From Phoebastria nigripes (Eukaryota; Chordata; Aves; Procellariiformes; Diomedeidae), in NCBI GenBank assembly GCA_035582835.1, contig JAYKAV010002774.1, forward strand, positions 478,418 to 542,417: a DNA stretch of 64,000 nucleotides. The letters are read 5' to 3'. Made by a program: the position numbers and the translations under genes. The notes under the pieces are model-generated. The model was not told the DNA's origin. It worked only from the letters and a program-made list of their open reading frames with translations, and made no database searches. This document shows, piece by piece, positions 44,182 through 57,600 of this stretch (its first letter is position 1; each line of letters begins with the position of its first letter).

Positions 44182-46930
44182 CAATATTGCTTTGACTTTG
44201 GTTCTTCTAGTGAGCCAAAAGAAAACGATAGTAGCAAACCCTGACCTTCTCCTCTAACTCCGTACCTTTGTTTGAGGACATTCAGACAACTTGTTCTGTT
44301 TTGTCTTGTGTGAAGGTCAATGCTGCTAGCATAAGGAATGGCAATGCATGCAAATTATCATTGTGTTTTCTATTAGCTGTAATGGGCTAAAAGAAGCAAT
44401 GATCTTCCAAGGCACATAAATTGGCCAATGTGTTGGATATATGTGTCAGCTACAGACAAGCTATTCAACACAAAATTCAGTCAAGCTACCAGAGCATACA
44501 TCTTAGATCAATGGGAGCTTCCTGTGGAGAATTGTTTGGAGCTGGAAAGCAGAGACCACTTTCTTTTCTATTCCCAATGCAATCTTAAACCTATCTGAGA
44601 AGGTATGTGCAAGTGATCATTAAATTCTTTTCTCCTTCACAGAGACAAATGCATTGTGTGGTGATAGGCACTGATACGAATCGGGGAGAGATTAAGCTCC
44701 CCTACTGACCCTATAAAGTATTGCTTTAGACCACGGACTTGGCTGAAGAATTACAAGGACGAGTTCATTTATTTTAAGTGAATTGTGGAAGGACTGCCAA
44801 TGTCTTAGTGGCTGAGACAATTGCTACTTGGTCAGCAAATCTTTTTATGGTAACTTTTTTATTAGTCGGTGTATTAACACTAAGGCATCGTTTCCAATAG
44901 CTTCGTGATATATGTACTTTTTAAAATGGAGCCAGTGTATTTTTAACAAACTAGGTGATTTTCATTTTTTTTAAGGCCCAAAGTGATATTTGTACCAGTA
45001 TCTGGCGCAGTAATAATTCCCATCATCAAAGACTGATGTCCAGGAAGAAATTGCTCTCTTCTCATCACTGTCCTCCTCCCAGTGACATTGCAGATACTTA
45101 TAGACCTAATCCCAAACTATTTGAATCTATCCCAACAGATTTCAGTGGAGGCTAAAGTCTGAGTCATTATGTTCAAATCCGCAGGCTGTGATTTTTCCAT
45201 ACACTTGTTTTTTTCTGAAACAGGACATTTGTTGGTTTTATGGTGCATTGTAGCCAAATCCATACTCTAAGACAAGTATTTTAAGCAACTGTGAGAAGCA
45301 TAGGGCTGTATTGGATCAGCTCACACTTCTGTTGCTGGCAGGCATGGAGACAGAGCATATAGAGGGGTTATATAACTCGGGAAGTATTTTTGAACAAAAC
45401 AATTAAAACACAAATATGGACATGGTAGCTCTTATAACATGCATGGGTTTCTGATGCAGTGATCTATCTTGCTAGTTTACAGAAACCTTTAATTTTATAA
45501 TTAAAATTAAGAAGATTCTCCCTTTTGCTCTTCATGATGCGTTGCTTTTTCCCCAAAGCTACACATTCTTCTGCAAGCTCCAGCACTTGTAGCCCTACTG
45601 ACACAGAGAGAAGGAGCTGTGAAAGCCCATCTGCTTCTCAATTGCACAGCAATTGACCATTAGCAAGAGTGCAAAATTTTTATCTAGAAACTTAAGGAAT
45701 ATTGATTAAGCTTCGTCTGAAATTCATCATTTATCCAGGTGGATCGAAGCATTATGGACTTAAGCCTGTGCTGCTCACTAAGTTTCATCTTTTCACAAAA
45801 TTGCCACCTTTATTCCGGGCTGAAGGAGTGGCATTGCCTTGCCTTAGGTGACGTGCCTCGGTGGCAACGTGGCACGCCAGCCCCCGCCTCGTTCGCCCAA
45901 GTGCCGGGGGAGCTTCTCCTGCATTCAGTGTGGCACAGAGAAGAGGCTGCAGCTCAGAGAAATGATTGAATGACAGGATTAGTGGGCGCTGACTGAACAG
46001 GCCATCTTATCCTTGCAGTAAATCAGAAGAAGGGGCAGTCTGGAAACCGAAGAGCAGCTCCAGCAGGCAGGCTGGGACATGGCATGGGCTGAGGGCTGCG
46101 GGGCAGCCAGCAGGCTCAGGGCGACAGAGCAGGCATCAGTACTGGAGGAAGAAGAGGCAGTTTTTAGCAGTGAAGCAATGATTAGTCATCTATCATAGCT
46201 TTTTTAAAAAATGCACACTTTAGAATATAAAGGAGAAGCAACGTTCTGGCTAATGCAAAAGATTAGTTGCTTTTTGATTATAAATATTTATATGTGGCTT
46301 TTTAAAGATACAAGTGCAAATAGAGCACAAATTCTGTTATTTTGAGATTTTTTTTTTTAAATATGAAAAATCAGATAAATTAGCCTACTTCAGAATAGTA
46401 CTAAAAGATATCTGGAATATAGCTGGCACTGGATTATTTCCTAGAGCCATGTTATTTATTATAACCTCCTGTAGTCAGCATGCTGAACTTCTGAATTTTA
46501 TTTAGCATTTAGCAGAATAGTGTCTGTTCAGCCTCCGCTTTCTGGATTTTCTATGCTGCAATGATTCACATCAACTTTATTTCTCAGGCTTTTGAATCAC
46601 ATACAATGATAGTATCACATTATAATGACAGATAAAAAGCATTATATACACACTTGTACTACAGAGATGAATTACACTGTACTTTACTGCCTGTTTACAC
46701 CATTTTATTACTTTGGCAACTCTGTGTCTTCAAAAGGAAGGAAGTATTTTTATTCATTTAGAAATAGGACACAAATAATTTTTCTAAAGAAATATTTTTG
46801 AAGGGAAAAAAATGTATCCTTGAACTCATGTAGGTCAATAAAATCAGTGGAGCTATTTTAGATTTACAGAGCTAAAGTGGAAAAGCATAATTGATGCATG
46901 TATCATTTGTGAATCCAGCATAGCTCCTAC

Positions 46931-47300
46931 AATCTCAGAGTCTCACAAAATGGTTGAGGTTGGAAGGGACCTCTGGAGGTCATCTGGTCCAACCCCCCTG
47001 CTCAAGCAGGGCCACCTAGAGCCAGTTGCCCAGGACTGTGTCCAGACGGCTTTTGAATATCTATACAGATGGAGACTCCACAACTTCTCTAGGCAACCTG
47101 TGCCAGTGCTCGGTCACCCTCACAGTAAAAAAGTGCTTTCTTGTATCCAAATGGAATTTCATGTGTTTCAATTCGTGCCCATTGCCTCTTGTCCTGTCAC
47201 TGGGTACCACTGAGGAGAGTCTGGCTCCCTCTTCTTCATTCCCTTCCATCAGGCGTTTGCACACATTGAGATCTCCTCAGAGCCTTCTCTCCTCTGGGAA
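46931..47300 (-). mobile_element. CR1 LINE 3' end, 5'-truncated, different subfamily
   Basis: The + strand starts AATCTCAGAGTCTCACAAAA, then TGGTTGAGGTTGGAAGGGAC, CTCTGGAGGTCATCTGGTCC and AACCCCCCTGCTCAAGCAGG. The reverse strand encodes LDTRKHFFTVRVTEHWHRLP then REVVESPSV, a CR1 RT C-terminus. It lacks the terminal ATTCTATG octamers of the 10.4-kb subfamily and is close to the CR1-C-like group. The 5' truncation lies just after CCTTCTCTCCTCT. Confidence 0.92.
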
Positions 47301-47710
47301 ACATAACATCTCGAAGCTGAGCATTGAGACACTCTAAGAATGTTTTGGGGCCTTTTTTGTGCTGAACTCAAAGCCAGCTGCAGACAGCGGAAAGACTCCC
47401 CTTGGCTTTGGTAGGCAGGGCCAATCTCACCCTTGACCCTAGCTGCTCAGTCTCTGCTATATTTTCCATGGTAAAGCTATAGAAATTTTCAAACTACTCT
47501 TATACCATAGCAATATATTTGGTTTATATCTGTTATATATCCAATGGCAGAATTGTCAGGGGCTTTTCGGTGCAGAGCTTGTAGTCTCCAATGACCTTTN
47601 TTCTTTCTGAGCTGGGCAGTATACCTCCATCAGAAGGGAAACGCTGAGTCTTTTCACTCGCAGTTCCCTTCTGAGCAGGAAACTGACTCCTCATATGTCT
47701 GTTGTTCTGT

Positions 47711-47754
47711 GTAAATTAAAATACAGCTTACAGTAAATTGAAATACAGCTTACA
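47711..47754. repeat. 22-nt tandem duplication
   Basis: GTAAATTAAAATACAGCTTA and GTAAATTGAAATACAGCTTA in adjacent 22-nt units, one mismatch. Confidence 0.94.
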
Positions 47755-48690
47755 GTAATTGGACTTCTCAGTGTATTTAGCTTCTGCGTTTCCTTTCCTC
47801 CTTCCCCATGTCCTTTGAATTTCATTGTTCAGCGTTAGCAGAGGAGGACTGGGGGAGTCGGTGCACTGTGCCCGAGTCAGACGTTTCATGCATCGAAGTG
47901 CGATTCCCTCCTAGGCGACTGGCTTTTTAGCTATTCTGGACCCCATGCATTATGGAACTCCACTGGAAGACTCTAGATCTGGAGGCAGTGTATCAGTAGA
48001 TGAGGAGAATTCCAGTTAATGGTAAGGTCATCTAGTTTTAGTCTTACTGTGTGCCTGAGGAATGAATTATAAAATAAGCTATGCTTAAGAAAATCCTTAT
48101 TCGTTAAAATACATTACACTGAATGTATAGCAATCCGCACTAAAGAAGAAATTGGAAACATAATATTGGTAATTTTATTGGTAGAGAATTAAAAATTTTT
48201 TTTTACATGGGAAATTTTGCTGTAGGCTGTGCTCTGCTCTCCCCTGCTCTTCTTATAACCTATTTTGTCGAGGCTGTCTGGGAAAAGAACCTATTCTTTT
48301 CCATTCCTTTTTCATTATGTTCTTACCAGGGAGTTCACAAAATATAAAATACCTGCAGCTTATTATTATTTTAGTTTATTTCCAGTGCAAATAAAACATT
48401 AACATGTGTTAGAAATGAATATTTTGGCTTTCAGACAGCTGGGAGTGGACAGATTGGCAGTGTTCCAGTCTCTAGTAAGTTACTACCCTGACTTCAGTAA
48501 TGCTGATTTCACCAGAATTTGCTTAGTCAGGTGGCTATGAAATAATAATAAAAAAAAATCTGGTTCTATTTATAATTACAAAACTCACCTAGGATACGTG
48601 GATGTACACATGGCTATGTGTTGGTTTCAATATGTTTGTTCTCACCAGTGATGTGCTAATGTCACCCTGCACCTGCATCATTGGAGTGTG

Positions 48691-48761
48691 GGGTTTTGGG
48701 TTTTTTTTTGTTTGGTTGGTTTGGTTTTTGTTTTGTTTTGTTTTGTTTTNTTTTCTTTTTG
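48691..48761. repeat. T/G-rich simple repeat (GTTTT)n-like
   Basis: A run of T with G every few bases, including TTTTGTTTTGTTTTG, with N at 48750. A (CCAA)n tract follows at 49020-49040. Confidence 0.9.
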
Positions 48762-51700
48762 GTCCCGTAACCAGGAGCACATTGCCAAATCAGCAGCTTG
48801 TAGCTGCTGTTCTAGTTTCTGCCTGGAGCTTTTTCTCTGTAGATCTTGCAAATTTCTGTAGTACCAGAAACAATGATCTTTAACAGGCATGTGTTCTGAA
48901 AAGAGCAGAACTTGGCTTTAGCTGAAAACCCCAAAACTGCAGTTTTTGGACAAGGTCACAGAAAGGTAACAAGTTGGAGGCAGACAGCACTTCATGGAGC
49001 TGGATAGGGCAAAATACCAAAAACCAACCAACCAACCAAATGAGATTCATGGCTTGTTGAGACCTGTGCAGTTTTCAAAGACCAGTTTGCACCCGACATA
49101 CTCTTATTTGTAACGGGATTGCCACATTGACAAGGGTCATCTGGGTGGAAAGCTGGCCTAGGGGAGACACTGGTAGGAGCCATGGGAGTGTAAAAGAAGG
49201 CACACGTACAGTTTTCTGACAGTGCCTGTGGCATGTGAAAAAATGGGAAGGTTGTGAAGGCTGAAACTCAATAAATAAAATACTGAAAAAACCCCACCAC
49301 AAAACCGTCAATAATGGGATCTTATTTCCCTGGCAGTCTAAGGAAGGGATGGTAAAATATGAGTGAAGTTGATTCAGTGAGGTTAATATAAAATGATGTA
49401 TACTGTTATCCTTTATTTGTCTTTTTGTAAAGATAATGATTTAAACCAGTGGCTTTCAGTCTTTTGGACTGCAGAAGTTTGAAATTTTTTCAGTGGAAAC
49501 GTGTAGTGAATATAGCCTTCTACTTTGCTTGGTTAATTCTCTTAGCCATCACTTGCACATATCTGAAGTGTGATGTATAGACCTCCAGGCTGTTATTGAT
49601 CACTGTTTCTACATCTGTCAGTTCATAAAATATATTTGGCTTCAAATAATGGCCACTTTGTCCCATGTGAGACACAACTTTAAAACTGAAATCTCAGCAG
49701 ATATGGTGTAACAGTCCTTTCTTATACTTTCCTCATCTGTTCCTTTCAAAACAATCATTGCAGTCCTCTTTATTTGAAGAGTTTCTGCTACTTGCTTTCT
49801 TCACTGTACCGGGCACAGCACTGTATCTACAGTGATTCTCATGGTTTTGTATCACTGTTCTGCGTCTTTGCCAATATAGAGAGTGTTTTTACCAGTTTTT
49901 GCCTTTTTGGGGGGGGTTTATTTGGTACCAGTTTCCACTGAGAAGAAAGCTCTGTCCGTTTGTTTGGGAGGGTAGTTGACCATCCTAAGCCTTCCTGTAT
50001 GGAGTAGCTGACTAGTATTTTTTTCCTAGTACTTGTTGAAATGATTTCTTTAACTTTCTGCTTGGAAATGAAAATTCTGATACTCCCCTGGTTGCTCTTG
50101 GAAAAAATTTATGTAAACTTTTTTCAAGTATAATTTTGACTGGTTTCCCAGATTTCATTTTATTTATAATTGATGACATTTGGTTAAAATCCCTTAAAAT
50201 TATTTAACACTTAGATTTTTTTCCCTAACAGGTGAATAAAATTTGAAGATTTTATTAGGTTTGTTGTTTTGCATTGTCATAAGCTATTACGGTGAAGAAG
50301 AGCTTTTTTATCTTGCTTATTCTGATGGCCAGTATATACTTATATGTGGTAGTGTTAGAATGGTATTACAGTGACATCATTGTTTGATGTAATAAATTGG
50401 GGCAGAAAATGCCTGGTTTCAATTATCAGATTTTTTTTTTTTGCTATCCTGAAAGCAAAGCAAGAAAATATGCTTAACTCATCTGGAAAATAGGCACGTA
50501 CCTGTTATTTCTAGTGAGGGAGTACTTCAAATGCTTTGAAGGTAGGGAAGATGAACTGGCATGATTCTCCCTATATTGTTATTACTTTGACAAAGAGATG
50601 TAAATTCAGGTATTGTTTCCTTAAGATGTTTCTTCAGGTTATATTCCTGTTCACCGAAGTGCAGCGTCCTCTNTAGGCACATTTGACAGGCTTGTGAAGA
50701 GGGAGTTTGTTTTGTAGATATTTCCATCCTGCCGTATCCAGAAGCTTTGTTAGATCCTCAAGGCACCTAAATGAGAAATCAAATCTGAATATAGCATAGA
50801 AGAGATAACAATCATGCATGTGGTTGTTGTGAAGTTCTCAGACAGGCTTCTTAATAGTAGTAGAATATGACTTCAGAATGCTTAAATCTTGTCCATGGTC
50901 TTCTGTGGCTCTGTATGTATAGAGGTAGTAGTATGGTTTAAGCACCTAACCACAAATGTTTCATTTTACTAATTTTGCAGTATTTTTTTTGGCAGAGTTG
51001 CTGTGAAGAAATGTGGGAATAAGTAAATACATTTTAAAAAATAGAAAATTAAAATAGGCGTATAAATAAATAAAGGAATCACATCCTCATTTTCATGCAT
51101 CAGTTCAACTATCTTGATTCACACATTTGCACCTTTGCTCCTGTTTCCAGTGTGACACCTTGAGTCCCGTGAAAACTCAATGGAAGTAACAGGTTGATTC
51201 TTACAGTGTGGGCAAACAGATTAAAAATCCTTACCTTGGCTTCTGCTGTACTCTGAAAACTGGTCTGTGTGTACCTTGCAACAGTCTTTCATCATCTGGG
51301 AAGCTATTTACCAGTACTGTTTAAAGCAAATCCCAATCATTCTTCTTTCTTGCTGACAATTGATCATGGACAGCAAGAGCCCTGTCCTTTGTTCTTTCCA
51401 ATAAAATTCCATGTTTTGAAGTCTAACCTCTTCTAAACGTATGTGGACAGATATCAAGTTCTGTTAAAGAAACTCTCTTCCTTGGAGAACTGACAGCCCT
51501 TTGCATCCCCCCGCCCCCACCCCAAAAANCTTGAAGGTCATATTGCAAAACAAACTGGATGCTGCTGTTTAGAGTGCAATTCTTAGCAGACCATGGTTGA
51601 CTTGGAAGTAGGTACATGCAGTGAGCAAATTTGTTTAAGTAGCTGTACTTGTTATCACTATTAATTATTTGTATTAAGGTACCTTTAAAACCCTGCTGAG

Positions 51701-52251
51701 AAGAGCCATCAGTCTAGTTACTGTACACACAAAAGACAGTCCTCTCTTCTGCAGGATTTGACAATTTCAGTGTAAGAGAAGAGATAAGACGCTGGATATA
51801 GAGCCAAAGATTTGGAGGGGAGAGTAAGGGAAAACTGAAATAAATGAATCATTGTCCTGTCAGGCTTCTCTCTCAGGTGTGTCTCTGCACTTCTGGCTAG
51901 ACATTCATGAGCTCTGACCTGGAGCTATTGGCACTGTGGGCTATGCCTTGTTTTCATAGTCAGGATTGTGTCCTGCAGGAAAAGTATGTACTGAGTTACT
52001 GATATTTATTCAAGATTTGAGGGCAAAATTTTTCTTTTTTCTTTCTCTCAAGATATTTACTCCTATTGTTTTAGCTCTTAGAATAACAGAATTTAGAGGG
52101 AGGGGGAAGGAGAAACTAATTTGACTTTTCAATATAATTCAGTATTGTAATAAAGTTATCTTATGTCTTCAAAGCACATTTCTAGCAATATGGTTATTTG
52201 CTCCTCACATTTCTCGTGGAAATACTGAAGTATTCCCCATGTATTGAGGTG

Positions 52252-52281
52252 ATGTGATCACAGGCAATGTGATCACAGGTG
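52252..52281. repeat. 15-nt tandem duplication carrying TGATCA palindromes
   Basis: ATGTGATCACAGGCA is followed directly by ATGTGATCACAGGTG, identical at 13 of 15 positions; each unit holds the palindrome TGATCA. Confidence 0.9.
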
Positions 52282-54583
52282 GGTTCATTTTCTCAATGCC
52301 AATGAAGTTCCTTCTAACAAAACTAGATTGTTCCACAGGAAAGACGCTTCTTGTTCTTGCTGGGGCCACAACACAAATTTCTGGTCTGCCAAGTTTGATC
52401 ATCATAAGTCCACTGTTCCTTTATAATTCTACTAAATATCCATACTAGATCTCTGCAGCTAACAAAAACAAGGTCTTTGCTGATAATATATTGAAAACAA
52501 ATTCAATAATTTGTCAATGCAAACTGGTATTTTTCTCTCAGGTTTTCAAGCGCTTGAAAAAAATGAAAACCACTGAGAACAGGTTTCATAAAATTCATTA
52601 AGCATTTTGACTTAATGCTATTTAATCCAGTCAATTCTGAGATTCTTGGTAATGAAGTGAATTACGTTTAAAGATGTACCTATTTCTTTTCTGTGCCATT
52701 GAAATTGCAGAGTTGTACTTTGCCTTATGCAGGTTTGATGCTAATGGGCGATAATTAAAAATGAAATCTTTTTTCTAACTGTACTTTCTGATTCTTGGTT
52801 TCCATACAAAGGTGGTGGTAGACAAAGGAAAAGGAAAAAAAGTGAGTTGGCTGACATATCAGTAAGATGAAAGCATTGCAGCTCTCCTAGAGACTGGCAT
52901 ACACTACAGCCCATATAGACAAACACACCTGGTTTCACAAGCACGCGAAATCTGAGTCTAATGTCTGGAAAGGTCCCCCTGAAGACAACGGGAGTGTTAA
53001 CATAGATGTAATATATAATTTTTTTTTGTATTATCAATGACTCTAAGGCTTTCCCTCATTGATGCAGTTCCCAAACAAAAAAGGAACGGTCCCATTGACA
53101 GTTGCTATGAACTCCAGCTTAATGTTTTTCTGTGACTGGGTTGGAGCATCAACAGATGCACTCTGGAGAAATTAGCTATGACAAAACAGAGTCTGTGAAC
53201 ATCTGCTCCAGCTACTTTTACATTTTTAATTATTTCAAATCCTGAACTGACTTTAGACATGAAGTACTGTATTGTTTGGGAATGCACAATGGATAATAGT
53301 AACTTCCGGCAGCCTTGAGAAACAGGGGCATGATGTTTGGTGCACATAGGTTTCTATTTAAAGTTGTCTTTTGAAAATTTCCAACTCTATTGGTAGCACC
53401 TGGGTTTTTTTAGATTAGTTTTTGATTAAATGCTATTTGATAATGAAAGTTGAGAGTGAGTATATAATAAATTTGGAAAGCTGATTTGCATAACTGACTT
53501 CAATCAAGATTTCAAAAAATATGTTTACCTTGCTGTCTGTGTTAAAAACCTTTTGCTGAACTAATGCTAAGGACTTAGCTTAAGAACGTTAAGTAGAGTT
53601 CTCTGGAGTGTTTGTGATTATGCCAACTAATCCTGTCATTCCGGCTGAAGTGAGGGAGGAAGATGGTGGGTCTCAGAAGAGGGATGGGAGGATGGGCAGA
53701 TTCCATATGCGGGAANGAAAATGGGTGGAGGAAGAGTTGGGAGCGTGAAACCCTGTTCAGTTCCTGTACGGACCTAGATGCAGGTGCTTTGAAAGAACTG
53801 AGATCTAACAACACCTATAGATGTGGAGCTCCATCTGTGCACTAATCCATTCCTGGAAACGTCTAAACACATTAGACTGGCCTGTGCCATTATGCAAATA
53901 AGGCATANGTGATTATTACTGTAATATCCAAGTTAACAAGGGGCTTCCATTTGTAGGGGAAGTGAAAGCACTTGGATTTGGGAGGAAAGTAAATACAGTG
54001 AAATGGAGCTACGTGATGCCAGGTCACAAGAAGTCGTGCCTTCGCCAGGGAGGCGCGTGCAGCAAAGTCACGGTGCAGAATTTCTAGCTAAAGTGTCTGC
54101 GGAAATTGTTCTGGGCCAAGGAGAGTCTGGTCGAGAACGGGAGCATCGACCCTGGTAGTCGCTCNGATATCGGTGTAGTCTGTGGGTGCTTAAATAACGT
54201 GGAAAATTTTTGGAGCAGAAGCTGTTTGGAACCTCTATCGCTTGGGAGCATGGAAATGTCGCTTCCAAGTTATTTTCACCCAAATAAATGCCAGATTTAC
54301 TATTTTGCAGTGAACTGAGTAGTTTTGCTGTTTGCATAGGATGTTTTTTAATGCTGTCAAATGAAACACTGTCAAAATCTCTGAAGGTGCTGCCATTCGG
54401 AGGTATTTGCCTTTTACTGAATATGCTCACATGATCTGTGTCCACAAGGCTGCAGAAAGCAACTATCTCACTAGTCATGTGCAAAAATGTGTCTTTGAAA
54501 GTTATGCATAATTGGTGCACACTTTCTTCATGGCAAATCTGGGCAAAAATGGAGGTAGTATCCCAAAATGCTTTATTTCTCTT

Positions 54584-54603
54584 CCCCCCCCCNCCCCCNC
54601 CCC
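54584..54603. repeat. C-rich homopolymer with Ns
   Basis: About 20 C interrupted by two N bases (54593, 54599). Probably assembly ambiguity in a homopolymer. Confidence 0.9.
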
Positions 54604-57600
54604 GTTTGAAGTCTCTGTGGAGCAGAGTAACAGTTACCCTGTGTAAGGGCTGTTGCAGGAGTAGGTATCCTCCCTTGTCATGTCCATGGGTGGTCTTAAC
54701 TTATGACATGGCAATGGAGAACACAGCCTGCTTTTTATATAGTAAATTAATGCTGATGGGTGATAACTGTTTACCTCTCATAGATTTAAAATAGTGACTC
54801 AAAAGTGTGCAGGTCTTTAGCAGTTCTTCATTACTTTCAGAATTTCCCAACACTCAGTCCTAATCAATTAATCGGATTTAATCTTGCATATGGATCCCTG
54901 TGACTTGAGGCTTTCTGATGGGTGTATGTGCAAGTTTAAGCATGTCATGAAGTATAAGGTGTTTTAGGGAGGTGTCTATTTATTTTTCTACACTGCACCG
55001 TTTTTCTCTTAACAAAGTTTTCAGAAAAGCACCTTTTACAGTTAGCCCAGCAGTCCATCTGAGAGAAGGTGGAACTGAAGCAGAAATTGCCCTGTCATTA
55101 GTAGCCCTGTCAGCATTTAATAAAATATCTGTTTGCACCTTTACTAAGGTACAACTATGTCACTACTATTGCGAATAGCTTACATAAGGAGTCCATCAGA
55201 TAATGTCTAATCCCATTTTTATGAGGATTAAGTGGGCATGTAATGTTTACATTGGAGTTCTTTTGGTCTTGCAGACTGTTGTGCTATTTATAAACCTTTA
55301 ATATAATTGTAATACAGTGGTCATATAATTAATATTAACCTTAATTGCTTTTCTTCTCTTGACACCCTCTAAGGCTTTTGTCTTGGCATTTGATTTTATT
55401 GTTTGACATTTTGCTGCAAAAGTTGTTTGAGTATTGGATGGCCAACATAGTTAATTCGGCATAAAATGGATGGGCATTTTGATCGCATTAGTCATGCCCA
55501 AGTTTCCAAAATCCTATGTTTAGAGTCCAAATATTCCAGTTCTGTTTGACAAGCTGGTCCATTGCTCTAAAGCCAAAGTTGTGCATGTCTGTCAGTAAAA
55601 ATATTTTGGCTGCCATATTTAACCAAGGTAAAGTTGCAGTGTGGGTAGCAATAATGCCATTTTTAAGAGAAGCTGACATCAAACACATTGTCCAGATTGG
55701 ATGTTTGCTTAACTGGAGACAGCCACACGCTTACTTTGTGCTATGTGATGTCCATTGGCTTTGATCAGTTGCGAACTCTTTCCCAGACTCCCTGTCCTGC
55801 AGCCTACTTTAAAGTTTTTACTTCATCTGTCAGGTCTATTTGCCTCAGCTGAACTGCTATCAACAGAGTTTTTAGTCACATTTTGATGTGCTTTTTCAGT
55901 GTTCAGGTTGCTTTTTTAGTCTTTAAGGATGCCTCAAGGAGCCCTCATTCTAGGGCTCAGATGAATTCAACAGAATACTTCCCAGCAAGAACACATGGGA
56001 TAGATGAATTATGTCATTTCCCCATGGTAGTTGATGGAAATATAGGAGACATGAGAAGTAGGTGAAAGAATTTATAATTTTAGATTGACTACTTGCCAAT
56101 GTGACTAAACAGCCTGTTAGTGTTTTTGGAGGTGGCTCACACTGCAGATGCTCTTAAATGATCGTAAAAATACTGTAGAATGACGACTTTGTGTTTTCAA
56201 TCTAATAGAGGCATTTAGCTTTTCCGCCTAACAAGAAATAAGATACAAATAGTAATTGATTCCTTATCATCAGGAAATTTCAAATCTGATTTTCTTTTTT
56301 TGGCAGAGGAAGCTGAAGCATATACATGCAGCTTTTCAACAGTGATTGACAGGAAAAATTAGCAATATATTTTCCAGCTTGAAGTCTCGAATAATTTTGA
56401 ATTGTTGAGGGAGACAGCATGAAATGAAGCAAGTTTCCAGTCTCACTGACTGCTGTAACAGGGGAACTTGTGCTTTCCACAAAATGAGCAAAGAAGAAAT
56501 AATGCCTGAATCCCTGCAAAGATAAATGAGGAATGGGTGAGAGCAGTGCCTAGTAATGGCATGGCAGTCGAGAGAGAGAAATTCATTAAAGGTGACCATT
56601 AGCTCTGTGTGTATTTCTAAGGATAAAGCCACACGGAAGTTTTGCACTATGTAAGCTTGCAAAGTAGGATTAATGGGACTTACACAATGCCTAAGCCTTG
56701 ATCTCTGAACAGTGGAAAATGTAATCAAGGAGATTCCAAGGAAGAGGTTGGAAAATTAAATGAACAAGACAGGGGTTTTTTTTGTATGCTAATTTTGGGT
56801 GGTTTCCCCCCCCACAAACCAGCATATGTGAACAAAGAATGCAGCAACATAGAATTAATTACCAGATTTAAAGTTCATAATTACTGACAAATTTCACAAA
56901 ACTTCGAGTCACGTCTGCTACTCATTGGGCAATTATGAATACAAGAAAATAAAGTGGTTTGAGGAGTTCACCAATGTCCTAAACTTTNTGCTTTCACTTG
57001 GTGATAAGTCTGAATCAAAATTAGCTTAGATACCACAGGGAAGTGTACATGCATTCCTCAGAGGAAGGCATACGCAATCTAGATAGTGAAAGTGATAAAG
57101 AAGTGAGAAAATGTACTAAATGACATCCTGTGAACTCAGTGAGTAGAAGGCAGGAGTTAGCTGGGTCATGGATTGCATGGACATTTTAAGAAATGCAGAA
57201 GGGAAGTGTCATTTGGAGGCCAGTGGGAAGAAAAAAGAATTGTGAAAGAGAAGTGATGGTTTGACAAACTGCTGATAATTCACTGAGCAAACACAACAGT
57301 CAGTGGGCTCCTGAAAGATTCCTTTTGCTGGATGAATATGGAGAAGATGCCATGTTATCACGATGTGTTAAATGATACNACAGGGAATAGTTGTATTATC
57401 ACTACAGCTGTGTAAATTAGTGGTGGGGATATAAGCAGACCTTGCTAATAATTTTTTAGACCCTGTACTGATGCCTGTCAATGTAATATTTGATCACCTT
57501 CTGTATACAAATATATCAAGAGTAGTCAAACTTCCTAGGAGGTTTTGTAGACTTCCTGTTTCATCTTCTTAGAAAACCGTGCTTTGAATAATATATGTTG

